A DNA stretch of 64,000 bases, from assembly GCA_012837385.1 (NCBI GenBank), contig DURH01000001.1, positions 65,349 through 129,348 on the forward strand, given 5' to 3'. This stretch comes from Bacillota bacterium. GTDB taxonomy: Bacteria > Bacillota > Limnochordia > Darwinibacteriales > Darwinibacteriaceae. Shown piece by piece: positions 38,375 to 47,144 of the stretch (positions within the stretch are counted from its first letter, which is position 1; the number at the start of each line of letters is the position of its first letter). The notes beneath the pieces are model-generated. The model saw only the letters and a list, made by a program, of their open reading frames with translations, was not told the DNA's origin and searched no databases. A program made the position numbers and the translations under genes.

Positions 38375-40239
38375 AGTCATTGTCTGAGTTTCGAGAAATG
38401 AAGAAGGCCATTTCGGACAGGTTGCTCTCTGAGAGGCAGGATGGAAAGCCCAGGATCATCATTGGGATGGGGACCTGCGGAATCGCCGCGGGCGCCCGCG
38501 AGATCCTGCGCGCTGTACAGAGCCAGGTGGAGAGCCGAAAACTTGATCTGGCCATCTCCCAGACGGGATGCATCGGCATGTGCCAGTATGAGCCTCTGAT
38601 GGACGTGGAGATGCCCAACGGGCAGCGCATCACCTATGGCGGCGTTACTGCTGCAGATATACCCAGGATTATTTCCGAGCATGTCCTAAATGGTAAGGTT
38701 GTGGAGGAGTTAGCCATTGCCAGTTATGGTGAAGGGGTGGGGAATGTCCCTTCCTACAGCGAGCTAGGGTTTTTCCAGAAGCAGCACAGGCTTGCTCTAG
38801 CTAACTGCGGACGCATCGATCCGGAGAGTATAGACGAATACATTGCCAACGGCGGTTACGGAGCCTGCGTCAAGACTTTGACAGAGATGACCCCTGAGGA
38901 AGTGATTGCCGAAGTTAAACAGGCGGGCCTGCGGGGGCGGGGCGGTGCTGGTTTTCCCACGGGTTTGAAATGGGAGCTCACCCGCAAAACCCCCAGTGAT
39001 AAAAAGTACCTGATCTGCAACGCCGATGAAGGAGACCCAGGGGCGTTTATGGATCGCAGCCTGCTCGAGGGCGATCCTCATCTGGTAATCGAAGGTATGA
39101 TTATTGGTGCCTATGCCATTGGCGCAGACGAAGGCTATATCTACGTACGAGCTGAGTATCCCTTAGCGATTAAGCGCCTGGAAACAGCCTTGACTCAGGC
39201 CAGAGAGTATGGGTTCTTAGGTGAGAACATCTTTGGCAGCGGGTTCAACTTTGACCTGCACATCAAGAAGGGTGCCGGAGCATTTGTCTGTGGAGAAGAA
39301 ACAGCCCTGATGGCTTCCATCGAAGGTAAGCGGGGTATGCCCAGGCCGAAGCCGCCCTTCCCATCCGTTTCTGGGCTGTGGGGCAAACCCACCAATATTA
39401 ACAATGTAGAGACCTTTGGCAACGTGGCCCATATCCTGCGCGGCGGTGCCGAACAGTACCGGTCCATTGGCACCGAGACCAGCACTGGCACCAAGGTGTT
39501 TGCCCTTACAGGGAAAATCGCCAACACCGGTTTGGTGGAGGTACCCATGGGCATGTCCCTGCGGGAAGTTATCTATGACATTGGCGGTGGCCTGTCTGCT
39601 GGCGCTGAGCTGAAAGCAGTACAGATCGGCGGCCCCTCTGGAGGCTGTATTCCTGTCCACCTCCTGGATCTGCCCATTGACTATGAATCTCTCCAGGAAG
39701 TGGGAGCAATGATGGGTTCAGGCGGCATGGTGGTCATGGACCAGGGCACCTGTATGGTGGATGTAGCTCGCTTTTTCCTGAAGTTTACCCAGAATGAATC
39801 CTGCGGTAAGTGTACCCCCTGCAGAGAGGGCACCATGCGCATGCTGGAGATTCTGGATCGTATCTGCTCTGGTGAAGGGGAGGAAGGCGATCTGGAGCTC
39901 TTGGAGGACCTGGGCCGTCACATCCGAGAGACATCCCTCTGCCAGCTGGGAGGCTCTGCGCCTAACCCGGTCTTGAGCACCCTGCACTATTTCCGAGATG
40001 AATATGAGGCCCATATCAAGGAGAAGCGTTGTCCAGCCAATGTCTGTGCAGGCATGAGTGCCCCTTATCAAATCGATACTGCGGCCTGCGTTGGCTGCGG
40101 TGCGTGCGTACGGATCTGTCCCACTGGAGCCATCAGCGGTGAGCGGCGCCAGCCCCACAGCATTGATGCCGATGCCTGTGTGATCTGCGGTGCCTGTGCT
40201 GCCAAATGTCCAGTCCACGCCATTGCCCAAGGTGCTTAG
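38371..40239 (+). CDS. hydB: NAD-linked [FeFe] hydrogenase, NuoF-like flavoprotein subunit
   Basis: A 622-residue subunit. The N-terminal thioredoxin-like [2Fe-2S] domain has GTCGIAAGA and CIGMCQYEPL. The NuoF core carries GLRGRGGAGFPTGLKWE (FMN/NADH site) and GAGAFVCGEETALMASIEG, and ESCGKCTPCREGT binds a [4Fe-4S] cluster. Two C-terminal ferredoxin clusters follow (CVGCGACVRICPTGAI and CVICGACAAKCPVHAI). This is the standard layout of HydB in electron-bifurcating hydrogenases, which couple NADH and reduced ferredoxin to H2. GTG start overlaps the HydC stop by four bases. Confidence 0.94.
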   Translation: MKSLSEFREMKKAISDRLLSERQDGKPRIIIGMGTCGIAAGAREILRAVQSQVESRKLDLAISQTGCIGMCQYEPLMDVEMPNGQRITYGGVTAADIPRIISEHVLNGKVVEELAIASYGEGVGNVPSYSELGFFQKQHRLALANCGRIDPESIDEYIANGGYGACVKTLTEMTPEEVIAEVKQAGLRGRGGAGFPTGLKWELTRKTPSDKKYLICNADEGDPGAFMDRSLLEGDPHLVIEGMIIGAYAIGADEGYIYVRAEYPLAIKRLETALTQAREYGFLGENIFGSGFNFDLHIKKGAGAFVCGEETALMASIEGKRGMPRPKPPFPSVSGLWGKPTNINNVETFGNVAHILRGGAEQYRSIGTETSTGTKVFALTGKIANTGLVEVPMGMSLREVIYDIGGGLSAGAELKAVQIGGPSGGCIPVHLLDLPIDYESLQEVGAMMGSGGMVVMDQGTCMVDVARFFLKFTQNESCGKCTPCREGTMRMLEILDRICSGEGEEGDLELLEDLGRHIRETSLCQLGGSAPNPVLSTLHYFRDEYEAHIKEKRCPANVCAGMSAPYQIDTAACVGCGACVRICPTGAISGERRQPHSIDADACVICGACAAKCPVHAIAQGA

Positions 40240-40260
40240 GTGGGAGAAAGGAGATGCGAC

Positions 40261-41979
40261 ATGAACAAGATCGCTTTGACCATAGATGACCAGAGAGTTG
40301 AAGTGGAACCAGGGACAACCCTTCTGGAAGCGGCACGTCAGATTGGGATTGAGATTCCCACCCTCTGCTACCATCCCGATCTGTCTCTCCATGGTTCCTG
40401 CCGGGTGTGCGTAGTGGAGGATGTGAATACCAAAAGGCTCTTGGCTTCCTGTGTAGTGGAAGCGGCAGAGGGCATGGTGATCAGCACCCGCAGCAGCCAC
40501 GCTCGCCGGGCGAGGCGGCGCAATGTTGAGCTTCTGCTGGCTAACCACCCCAACGACTGCCTCAGCTGTGAACGCAACGGCAGCTGCGAATTGCAGGAAA
40601 TCACCCACAAGCTGGGCGTTACTAAGGAGGACGTGGAAAGGTTCCGCGGCAAACAGAGGGACTTTCCCCTGGACGAACGGGGGCCGGCTCTCAGGCGAGA
40701 ACCCAACAAGTGTATTCTCTGCGGCCGCTGTGTGCGGGTATGTGAGGAAGTACAGGGTTTAGCAGCTGTGGATTTTGCCGGAAGGGGCTTTAACTCCATT
40801 GTCACTACCGCGTTTGACCTCCCCTTAAGCGAAATCAACTGTGCCAGCTGCGGCCAATGTGCCACGGTGTGCCCCACTGGCGCCATCACGGAAGTACGGG
40901 AAGTTGATGCGGTGTGGAGGGCATTAGAAGACGAAGACAAGTTCGTGGTGGTTCAGACCGCACCAGCCATCCAGGCAAGTATTGGCGAGGAGTTCGGCCT
41001 GCCAGCTGGGACCGTGGTCACCGGCAAGCTGGTTACTGCCCTGAGGATGCTGGGCTTTGACGGTGTCTTTTCCACAGAGTTCACTGCGGATTTGACCATT
41101 ATTGAAGAGGGCTGGGAGTTCATTGATAGGATCCAGGGCAATAAGCGTCTGCCCATTATCACTTCCTGCTGCCCAGGCTGGATTAAGTATGCGGAGCATA
41201 ACTACCCTGACCTGCTAGAGCATCTTTCCACAGCCAAATCGCCGCAGCAGATGTTTTCCACCCTGGCCAAAACTTACTACGCAGAACGCATTGGTGTGGA
41301 TCCTGAGAAAATCTACACAGTATCCATCATGCCCTGTACAGCCAAGAAGTTCGAGAAAAACCGGATCGAACACCGAGACAGCGGCTTCCAGGATACCGAT
41401 GCTGTGCTAACCACCAGGGAACTGGCGGATATGATTAAGGAAGTGGGCATAGATCTAGCTCATCTCCACGAAGAAGACTATGATTCCATCATGGGCAGCC
41501 TCTCCGGTGCAGCCACCATCTTCGGCACCACAGGCGGTGTTACCGAAGCGGCTCTCCGTACTGTGAAGGAACTGCTCACAGGAGAACCTCTAGACCGGCT
41601 CAACCTAGGTATCTTGGGCAATCGCGAGGCCGAGGTAGAAATCGCGGGGCGCACTTACAGGATTGCCATGGTGAGCGGGCTGGCCAACGCCGCTGAAGTG
41701 CTGAACCAGGTGCGGGCGGGAACCTGTGACCTGGATTGGATTGAAGTTATGGCCTGTCCCCATGGCTGTGTCGGCGGAGGCGGGCAGCCCCTACCCAACA
41801 GCAGGGAGCAGAAGGAAAAACGGGCCCAAGCCTTGGCCAGTATCGATGAGCATAAGTCCATCCGGAAATCCCATGAGAATCCAGCTATAAAGAAACTGTA
41901 CGAGGACTTCCTAGGCGAGCCCCTGGGAGGCAGAGCCCACGAGCTTCTGCACACTTCCTATCAGGCTCGTCCGCGCTAG
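40261..41979 (+). CDS. hydA: NAD-linked [FeFe] hydrogenase catalytic subunit
   Basis: A 572-residue iron-only hydrogenase. The N-terminal clusters are [2Fe-2S] (CYHPDLSLHGSCRVC), His-Cys [4Fe-4S] (HPNDCLSCERNGSC) and two ferredoxin clusters (CILCGRCVRVC, CASCGQCATVC). H-cluster motifs are L1 TSCCPGW at 301-307, L2 MPCTAKK from 357 and L3 MACPHGCVGGGG from 497. All essential cysteines are present. The ATG at 40261 follows GAAAGGAG. The three-gene HydCBA set without membrane subunits is the soluble bifurcating type. The maturases HydE, HydF and HydG are not in the window. Confidence 0.96.
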   Translation: MNKIALTIDDQRVEVEPGTTLLEAARQIGIEIPTLCYHPDLSLHGSCRVCVVEDVNTKRLLASCVVEAAEGMVISTRSSHARRARRRNVELLLANHPNDCLSCERNGSCELQEITHKLGVTKEDVERFRGKQRDFPLDERGPALRREPNKCILCGRCVRVCEEVQGLAAVDFAGRGFNSIVTTAFDLPLSEINCASCGQCATVCPTGAITEVREVDAVWRALEDEDKFVVVQTAPAIQASIGEEFGLPAGTVVTGKLVTALRMLGFDGVFSTEFTADLTIIEEGWEFIDRIQGNKRLPIITSCCPGWIKYAEHNYPDLLEHLSTAKSPQQMFSTLAKTYYAERIGVDPEKIYTVSIMPCTAKKFEKNRIEHRDSGFQDTDAVLTTRELADMIKEVGIDLAHLHEEDYDSIMGSLSGAATIFGTTGGVTEAALRTVKELLTGEPLDRLNLGILGNREAEVEIAGRTYRIAMVSGLANAAEVLNQVRAGTCDLDWIEVMACPHGCVGGGGQPLPNSREQKEKRAQALASIDEHKSIRKSHENPAIKKLYEDFLGEPLGGRAHELLHTSYQARPR

Positions 41980-42013
41980 TGGCATTCTTATCTAGGTTGG
42001 AGGAGGCACCAAC

Positions 42014-42970
42014 ATGCGTAGGTTAAGGTATCTCATTTTGATTCTAGTGATTTTCTCCGTGTTGTCTCCATCCCCCTGGGCTAGGGCCGAAGAAGGGAGA
42101 AAGATTTTCATCCAAAGCCCGCCTACTGTGGGGGTACTTCCTCTGATCTGGGTTCAAGAGCAGGGTGTACTGCCCAGAGGAATTGATTTGGAGATTATCA
42201 TCTCCCAAGACCATCAGCGGGGCCTCTCCCTCATATCCAGTGGAGATCTGGATCTGCTGGTGACCGGCGTTAACGTGGGCGCTAAAGCCTACAATCGCGG
42301 CATAGATCTGCAGTTGGTGAACACCAACATCTGGGGTATTGATTACCTGCTTACTTCCGGCTTTCAAGCTGAGAGTTGGAAGGACCTAGAGGGAAGAACC
42401 CTCAGCCTACCGCTGCAGGGTGGCCCCCTGGATTTTTTGGCCCGCTACTTCCTGCACAACCACGGGGTGGATTTAGATCAAATCGACTTTGCCTACCTTC
42501 CTTCCAATAATGGAGCTCGAGCTTTCCAGCTGGGCAGGCTGGACGCGATCATCCTTCCCGAGCCCATGGTTACGATTACTCTCAACAACTACGATCAGGC
42601 GGTTTTGTCCTTGGATATTCAAGAAGAATGGGGCAAACTCCATGCTGGTGAGGAGCGCATTCCTTTTGTGGGCTTGTTTGTGCAGGGGGGCTTTGCCAAA
42701 GAGAATTCTGAGTTGGTGGATCTGCTCCATCAGTACTATCAGGAGGGAGTGGACTGGGTGCAGTCCCACCCAGAAGCGGCCGCAGAGTTGGCCGCCCAGC
42801 ACTTTGGCCAGCCTGCTGCCTTGGTGCAGGAATCCTTGGGTAGGATCCATCTCCAGGTGTATCCCCAGGATGAAGCCAGGGAGCTGATTGAGCTTCTCTT
42901 CACTGAAATCATGGACTACTACCCAGAGATGATAGGGGGGAGGTTGCCCGATGGCGATTTCTATTTCTAG
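42014..42970 (+). CDS. NitT/TauT-type ABC substrate-binding protein
   Basis: A 318-residue NMT1/SsuA-like binding protein with a signal peptide (RRLRYLILILVIFSVLS...ARA) and no lipobox. The fold landmarks are VGVLPLIWVQEQGVL, LLVTGVNVGAKAYNRGID and RTLSLPLQGGPLDFLARYFL. Related proteins bind sulfonates, pyrimidine precursors of thiamine or other anions; no thiamine riboswitch is present, so thiamine is not supported. It follows the hydrogenase catalytic gene after 34 bases with no terminator, and is followed by its permease and ATPase, so it is probably part of the hydrogenase transcript. Confidence 0.86.
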   Translation: MRRLRYLILILVIFSVLSPSPWARAEEGRKIFIQSPPTVGVLPLIWVQEQGVLPRGIDLEIIISQDHQRGLSLISSGDLDLLVTGVNVGAKAYNRGIDLQLVNTNIWGIDYLLTSGFQAESWKDLEGRTLSLPLQGGPLDFLARYFLHNHGVDLDQIDFAYLPSNNGARAFQLGRLDAIILPEPMVTITLNNYDQAVLSLDIQEEWGKLHAGEERIPFVGLFVQGGFAKENSELVDLLHQYYQEGVDWVQSHPEAAAELAAQHFGQPAALVQESLGRIHLQVYPQDEARELIELLFTEIMDYYPEMIGGRLPDGDFYF

Positions 42971-43727
42971 ACGCAAAGGTGAGTTTCAAAAGCTAGCCAT
43001 AGGCACTGCAGGACTCTTGGTGGTCTTCGCCTGTTGGAGCCGCTTGGCAGAAAACTATCATCCCCTGATCCTCCCTTCACCCCACGAGACCGGGAAAGCC
43101 CTGCTCGCGCTGTGGAAGGAGGGCAGCCTGGTCTCCAATGTCTTGGTTACCCTGAGCCGCACTCTCTGTGGTTGTTCGTTGGCTCTTTTCAGCGGGTTTG
43201 CTCTCGCTGTGCTCACGAAAGGCACCACCTTCTGGCAGGCCCTGGTCAGGCCGATCCTCACATTGATCCAGATCATCCCGCCTGTGGTCTGGACGGTGTT
43301 GGCTGTGATCTGGTTCGGCATCGCCGATCATGTGGCCCCTGTTTTTCTGATTTTCGTTGTTACCCTTCCCGTTGCTTTTGTCAGCTTTTTTTCCGGCTTG
43401 GACAGCATCGATGGGCAGCTGGTGGAGATGGCTGCAGTGTACCGCTGCAGCAGGCTCAAGACCATCACAGAGATCTATCTTCCGGCCTTGATCCCCCATT
43501 TTGTGTCCACGGTGAGTGTGGGCATCTCCTTCGCCTGGAAGGCAGCGATTTTCGCAGAGTTTATGGGCAGCACCACTGGCGTGGGCTTCGCCCTCAGCAC
43601 CGCCAACAGTAACTTGCAGACAGAGAAGGTGTTTGCCTGGGTGTTAGTACTGATTGCGGTGATGCTCGTGTGTGAGTACGGGCTCCTCACTCCCCTGAGG
43701 CGTCGGGCGGCGAGGTGGTCTGCTTGA
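42951..43727 (+). CDS. NitT/TauT-type ABC permease
   Basis: A 258-residue membrane protein with about six helices of the SsuC/TauC type. The EAA-like loop MAAVYRCSRLKTITEIYLPALIP is the ATPase contact. GGGGGGAGG precedes the ATG, which lies inside the 3' end of the binding-protein gene (20-base overlap). With the binding protein and ATPase it forms a complete importer. Confidence 0.88.
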   Translation: MAISISRRKGEFQKLAIGTAGLLVVFACWSRLAENYHPLILPSPHETGKALLALWKEGSLVSNVLVTLSRTLCGCSLALFSGFALAVLTKGTTFWQALVRPILTLIQIIPPVVWTVLAVIWFGIADHVAPVFLIFVVTLPVAFVSFFSGLDSIDGQLVEMAAVYRCSRLKTITEIYLPALIPHFVSTVSVGISFAWKAAIFAEFMGSTTGVGFALSTANSNLQTEKVFAWVLVLIAVMLVCEYGLLTPLRRRAARWSA

Positions 43728-44461
43728 GAGTAGTCGTTCTGGAGTATGTTGGCGTCACCAAGGAGTTTGCCGGCGACGAAGGCATACTCCAAGTAGTGGA
43801 TGATTTGTCGTTGACCATAAAACGGGGTGAGATTGTAGCCCTCCTGGGTCCTTCCGGCTGCGGTAAGACCACCCTGCTGAACATGGGAGCACAACTGCTG
43901 AAACCAACTCGGGGCCGCGTGGTTTGTCCTAAAGGCACCCGGGTTGCTTACGCGTTTCAGGAGCCACGGCTTCTGCCATGGAAGACAGTGGAGGAAAACA
44001 TCCGTTTTGTGCAGGATAATTTCCTGCCTGAACCCCTCGGTGGCGAGATTCGGGAGAGGATCTTGGTCCAGACTCAGCTATCCGACTTCCGCAATGCCTA
44101 CCCCGATGAGCTCAGCGGCGGGATGAAGCAGAGGGTGGAAATCGCCCGGGCCCTGTCCATCCAGCCCGACCTCTTGTTGATGGACGAGCCCTTCAAATCC
44201 CTGGACCCAGCTTTGAAGCTGGAGCTCCGCAGTCTCCTCCTGGCAGAGCACAGCAGGCAGCAGTTTGCCCTTCTGCTGGTTACGCACGATCCAGGGGAGG
44301 CCGTACTCCTCGCCGATCGGGTGATCTTGCTTTCCCGGCGGCCGGCACAGATTCGTACAGAGATTGCCTTAAAGGCTCCCCAAGAGCTCCGCACCCTAGC
44401 AGATCCTCTGCTCGCGGGCTGGCTGGACGAAATCCATGGGCTCATGGTGGGGGCGCAGTAA
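43724..44461 (+). CDS. NitT/TauT-type ABC ATPase
   Basis: A 245-residue ATPase with Walker A LLGPSGCGKTT, Q loop AYAFQEPRLLPWKT, signature ELSGGMKQRVEIARAL and Walker B LLLMDEPFKSLDP. TTG 43724 is chosen: it overlaps the permease stop as TTGA and GAGGTGG stands eight bases upstream; an in-frame GTG at 43715 is in that site. It completes the transporter that follows the hydrogenase genes. No clear terminator is seen after it. Confidence 0.88.
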   Translation: MRVVVLEYVGVTKEFAGDEGILQVVDDLSLTIKRGEIVALLGPSGCGKTTLLNMGAQLLKPTRGRVVCPKGTRVAYAFQEPRLLPWKTVEENIRFVQDNFLPEPLGGEIRERILVQTQLSDFRNAYPDELSGGMKQRVEIARALSIQPDLLLMDEPFKSLDPALKLELRSLLLAEHSRQQFALLLVTHDPGEAVLLADRVILLSRRPAQIRTEIALKAPQELRTLADPLLAGWLDEIHGLMVGAQ

Positions 44462-44558
44462 CCCTTTCCCCGCTTGCTTCTGTTTCCAAAGGGAATAGAA
44501 TCTCTCTTTCCCCGGGACACTAGAAGAGAGTGAAATTCAGTGGAAAGGGTTGAACACT

Positions 44559-45305
44559 ATGCCGAGCAATTTGCAGCCACCCACCCCAACCATGCAAGAT
44601 ATGGAGATTGTATCCCAGGATCTCAAGGCCTTTGATGGCAGGTTCAAACTGGATAAGTACGGCTTTGACCCTAAAATGCCGGGTCATGCCACAGAGCACA
44701 AGATGATTGTTCGTCAGCAGCCCCGCACGGCCAAGAAAGTGGGCTGCGGCATCAGCCTGCCTCTGGAAGTACGCCAGGAGATAGCCCTTATGCTGGATGA
44801 ACATCAATGTGCGCTAACGGTTGCTCTGCACCAGTACAACAAACATCACTGGTTGAGCGAAGGGGCGGAGGGCTTTATAAGCCTGCACCACTTGCTGGAG
44901 GAACACATTGAAAAGACTATGAAACACATTGATGATGTGGGGGAGCGAGTGGCCAGGTTGGGAATGGTTCCCACTGCCCACCCTGTGGCACAGCACGAGC
45001 TGTCCTATATCAAATGTGAGCCAGAAGGCCGGTATTCGATTAGGGACTTCCTGCGCAATGATCTGGAGCATGAGCTGAAGATCCAGCAGATGCTGCGCAA
45101 AACCATCGAACGTGCCCATCAACTCAAAGACTATGGCACAGTGGAGGTACTAGAGGATATTCTGGTTGAGCGGGAAGACCTGGGTTATCACCTCTACAGT
45201 GTTCTGGAAGATGATACGCTGGTGCGGGGTATGGAGCACCTCATCTCCCAATCAGGCAACATCGCGGGTGACCGTCCCATGGATCCCAGCACTCCCCTTC
45301 AGTAG
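44559..45305 (+). CDS. Dps/ferritin-like protein
   Basis: A 248-residue protein whose central 150 residues read as a four-helix ferritin-like Dps domain: LTVALHQYNKHHWLSEGAEG, then LHHLLEEHIEKTMKHIDDVGERVARLG, matching the H...W...F..LHE.FEE.Y pattern of Dps. It is longer than classical Dps (about 160-180), with about 70 extra N-terminal residues and a C-terminal tail. Such proteins store iron and protect DNA from peroxide. AAAGGG precedes the ATG at 44559. A terminator follows at 45343. It stands alone between the ABC operon and the LacI gene. Confidence 0.8.
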   Translation: MPSNLQPPTPTMQDMEIVSQDLKAFDGRFKLDKYGFDPKMPGHATEHKMIVRQQPRTAKKVGCGISLPLEVRQEIALMLDEHQCALTVALHQYNKHHWLSEGAEGFISLHHLLEEHIEKTMKHIDDVGERVARLGMVPTAHPVAQHELSYIKCEPEGRYSIRDFLRNDLEHELKIQQMLRKTIERAHQLKDYGTVEVLEDILVEREDLGYHLYSVLEDDTLVRGMEHLISQSGNIAGDRPMDPSTPLQ

Positions 45306-45342
45306 TGGGAAAACTGCAAGACCTTTTTCCCGGTTAAAGTGG

Positions 45343-45373
45343 GCCAATCTCCCAGGAGGTTGGCTCTTTTTTT
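45343..45373 (+). terminator. Intrinsic terminator after the Dps-like gene
   Basis: GCCAATCTCC (45343-45352) pairs with GGAGGTTGGC (45355-45364) with one G-U, followed after TC by seven T residues. Confidence 0.86.
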
Positions 45374-45497
45374 GCTGCCCAGGATTGCAATTCGGAAACA
45401 TTCATGAAAAAAATGAAAAGGGAAGGAGAAGAGCTGGAGAATCAAGAAGAAAACCAATAAGAGTATGAAGGTGTATCCCACAGCAAGGAGCGAGTCC

Positions 45498-46532
45498 ATG
45501 GCTACTCTGAGAGACATTGCGATCCGCGCGGGAACTTCCATAGCTACCGTCAGCCGGGTGTTAAACGGGCATCAGACGGTAAATGCGGCGGTGGCATCCC
45601 GGGTGCTGGAAGCCGCCGCAGAACTAGGCTATGAGAAAAGCAAGGGAAACAAGCTGAAACAGACCCTGGCAGTCCTTGTCACCTGGCCCAGCACGTCGCC
45701 CACTCAGACGCTAAGGGACAGCCAGTACGCCATGATGTTTCTGCACCCCATCTATGTGGCGGCAGAGCGGCTTGGTTACCATCTGGTGTTCCACTTTGGC
45801 ACTGAAGAGGGCAAGCTTTCCTCCTCCCTGCGCTGGGAGATCTCCACCAAACAGTTCGAAGGCGCCCTAATTGTGGGCAGCTATCAGTCTATGGAACGCA
45901 CCTATATCAAGCATCTCCATACTGCAGGCATTCCCTTTTTCCATTTGTCCAAGCCCCCTATGGATGCTGACGGTTCCCTGAGCTATGTGGCTGTAGATGA
46001 CTACGCTGGAGGGTACCGGGCTGGGGAGCATCTGGTGAAGGCGGGCTGTGAAAAAGTGCTGCATATAGCTGGCCCCAAGTATTCCAGGGACGCCCTGGAG
46101 CGCCAAAAGGGGTTTATCCAAGCGTGCCGGGATTATGGACTGGAGGATCGCTGTATCACAGTGTTTCAAGGAGACTTCCATGAGCCAGCCGGCGAGCGCT
46201 GCGCCCAGTACCTGCTGAAAAAAGGCAATCTTCCCCATGGAATTTTTGCAGCCAATGACATGATGGCCATTGGCTGTCTGCGTGCCCTGCAGGAGGGGGG
46301 AGTTAAGGTACCTGGAGACACGCGCATGGTGGGGTTTGACGATATTGTCCTTGCTTCCTATGTTGACCCCAGCCTGACCACCATCCGTGTGCCCTACGAA
46401 GATTTGGCCCGCATTGCCACAGAGGAATTGGTGAAGCAGATCGAGTATCCAGTACGGAAGACGATAAAGGTGCGGTTAGAGGCGGAGCTGGTGGTGAGGC
46501 GCTCTTGTGGTGCGCAACCAACCGCGAGCTGA
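45498..46532 (+). CDS. LacI-family transcriptional regulator
   Basis: A 344-residue regulator. The N-terminal LacI helix-turn-helix and hinge read ATLRDIAIRAGTSIATVSRVLNG and ASRVLEAAAELGYE; a sugar-binding type effector domain follows (GIFAANDMMAIGCLRALQEGG, VGFDDIVLASYVDPSLTTI). The ATG at 45498 follows AAGGAG; an upstream extension of 11 residues has no site. Its effector is probably a sugar or nucleoside. A 12-base word in its upstream region (45394-45405) recurs in the leader of the ribose-type ABC operon at 49882, so that operon is a candidate target. Confidence 0.9.
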   Translation: MATLRDIAIRAGTSIATVSRVLNGHQTVNAAVASRVLEAAAELGYEKSKGNKLKQTLAVLVTWPSTSPTQTLRDSQYAMMFLHPIYVAAERLGYHLVFHFGTEEGKLSSSLRWEISTKQFEGALIVGSYQSMERTYIKHLHTAGIPFFHLSKPPMDADGSLSYVAVDDYAGGYRAGEHLVKAGCEKVLHIAGPKYSRDALERQKGFIQACRDYGLEDRCITVFQGDFHEPAGERCAQYLLKKGNLPHGIFAANDMMAIGCLRALQEGGVKVPGDTRMVGFDDIVLASYVDPSLTTIRVPYEDLARIATEELVKQIEYPVRKTIKVRLEAELVVRRSCGAQPTAS

Positions 46533-46544
46533 CCGTCTCCATAG

Positions 46545-46573
46545 TTGAGCATCTGTCAATTTTGTGATAGTAT
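46545..46573 (+). promoter_or_regulatory. Candidate promoter of the hemerythrin gene
   Basis: TTGAGC (46545-46550), 17-base spacer, TAGTAT (46568-46573), 43 bases before the start codon. Confidence 0.55.
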
Positions 46574-46616
46574 TACATTACCTGTTTACATAACATCTCT
46601 CGAGGGAGGTCAACCC

Positions 46617-47012
46617 ATGCCGTGGAGTCCGTCGTTGTCCGTTGGTATTGAGCTGATTGATGAGCAGCACAAGGAGTGGTTTGACAGGGCGGAGCGCCTT
46701 TTTGAAGCAGGAAAGAAGGGACAAGCCAAGGAGTACATTGGAGAACTTCTGGAGTTCCTGGACAGCTACACCAGGAAGCATTTTGCCGATGAAGAGAAGT
46801 ACATGGCTCAGATGGGCTACCCGGGCCTGGAGGAACAGAAGAAGGCCCATGCATCCTTCATTGCCCAGCTGGCTGAGCTGCGCCAGAACTACGATTCTTC
46901 AGGCGGCAGTATCAGTGTGATTATCAATGCCAACAAGATTGTAATTGATTGGCTGACCAAACACATCTCTCAAATGGATAGGAAGATTGGGGAGTTTGTG
47001 AACAAGAAATAG
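46617..47012 (+). CDS. Bacteriohemerythrin with one substituted iron ligand
   Basis: A 131-residue single-domain hemerythrin. Iron ligands are seen at H18 (IDEQH), H55 and E59 (HFADEEKYM), H78, H116 and D121 (HISQMD). The position that is usually the first histidine of the H-x3-H motif is glutamine (Q74 in EEQKKAH). GGGAGG precedes the ATG at 46617. Hemerythrins bind O2 and in anaerobes may deliver or sense it. With the substitution, oxygen binding could be altered or the site could have another role. A terminator follows. Confidence 0.9.
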   Translation: MPWSPSLSVGIELIDEQHKEWFDRAERLFEAGKKGQAKEYIGELLEFLDSYTRKHFADEEKYMAQMGYPGLEEQKKAHASFIAQLAELRQNYDSSGGSISVIINANKIVIDWLTKHISQMDRKIGEFVNKK

Positions 47013-47035
47013 TGTAGGCCCTGAGAGGGAATCGC

Positions 47036-47063
47036 GGAACGCTGCCGAGGCGTTCCCTTTTTT
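47036..47063 (+). terminator. Intrinsic terminator after the hemerythrin gene
   Basis: GGAACGC (47036-47042) and GCGTTCC (47050-47056) hairpin followed by CTTTTTT. Confidence 0.87.
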
Positions 47064-47144
47064 GTTTCCAAAAGTTGGGGCAGGAGTCTTTGGGGAAAAG
47101 CTTAATTAGTATATCCAAAAGCAGTTCGACGGGGGTTTGGACCG

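Noticed and set aside
47021-47035. CTGAGAGGG word as part of a TPP riboswitch
   Set aside because: The other conserved TPP blocks are absent, and it precedes a terminator, not a thiamine gene.
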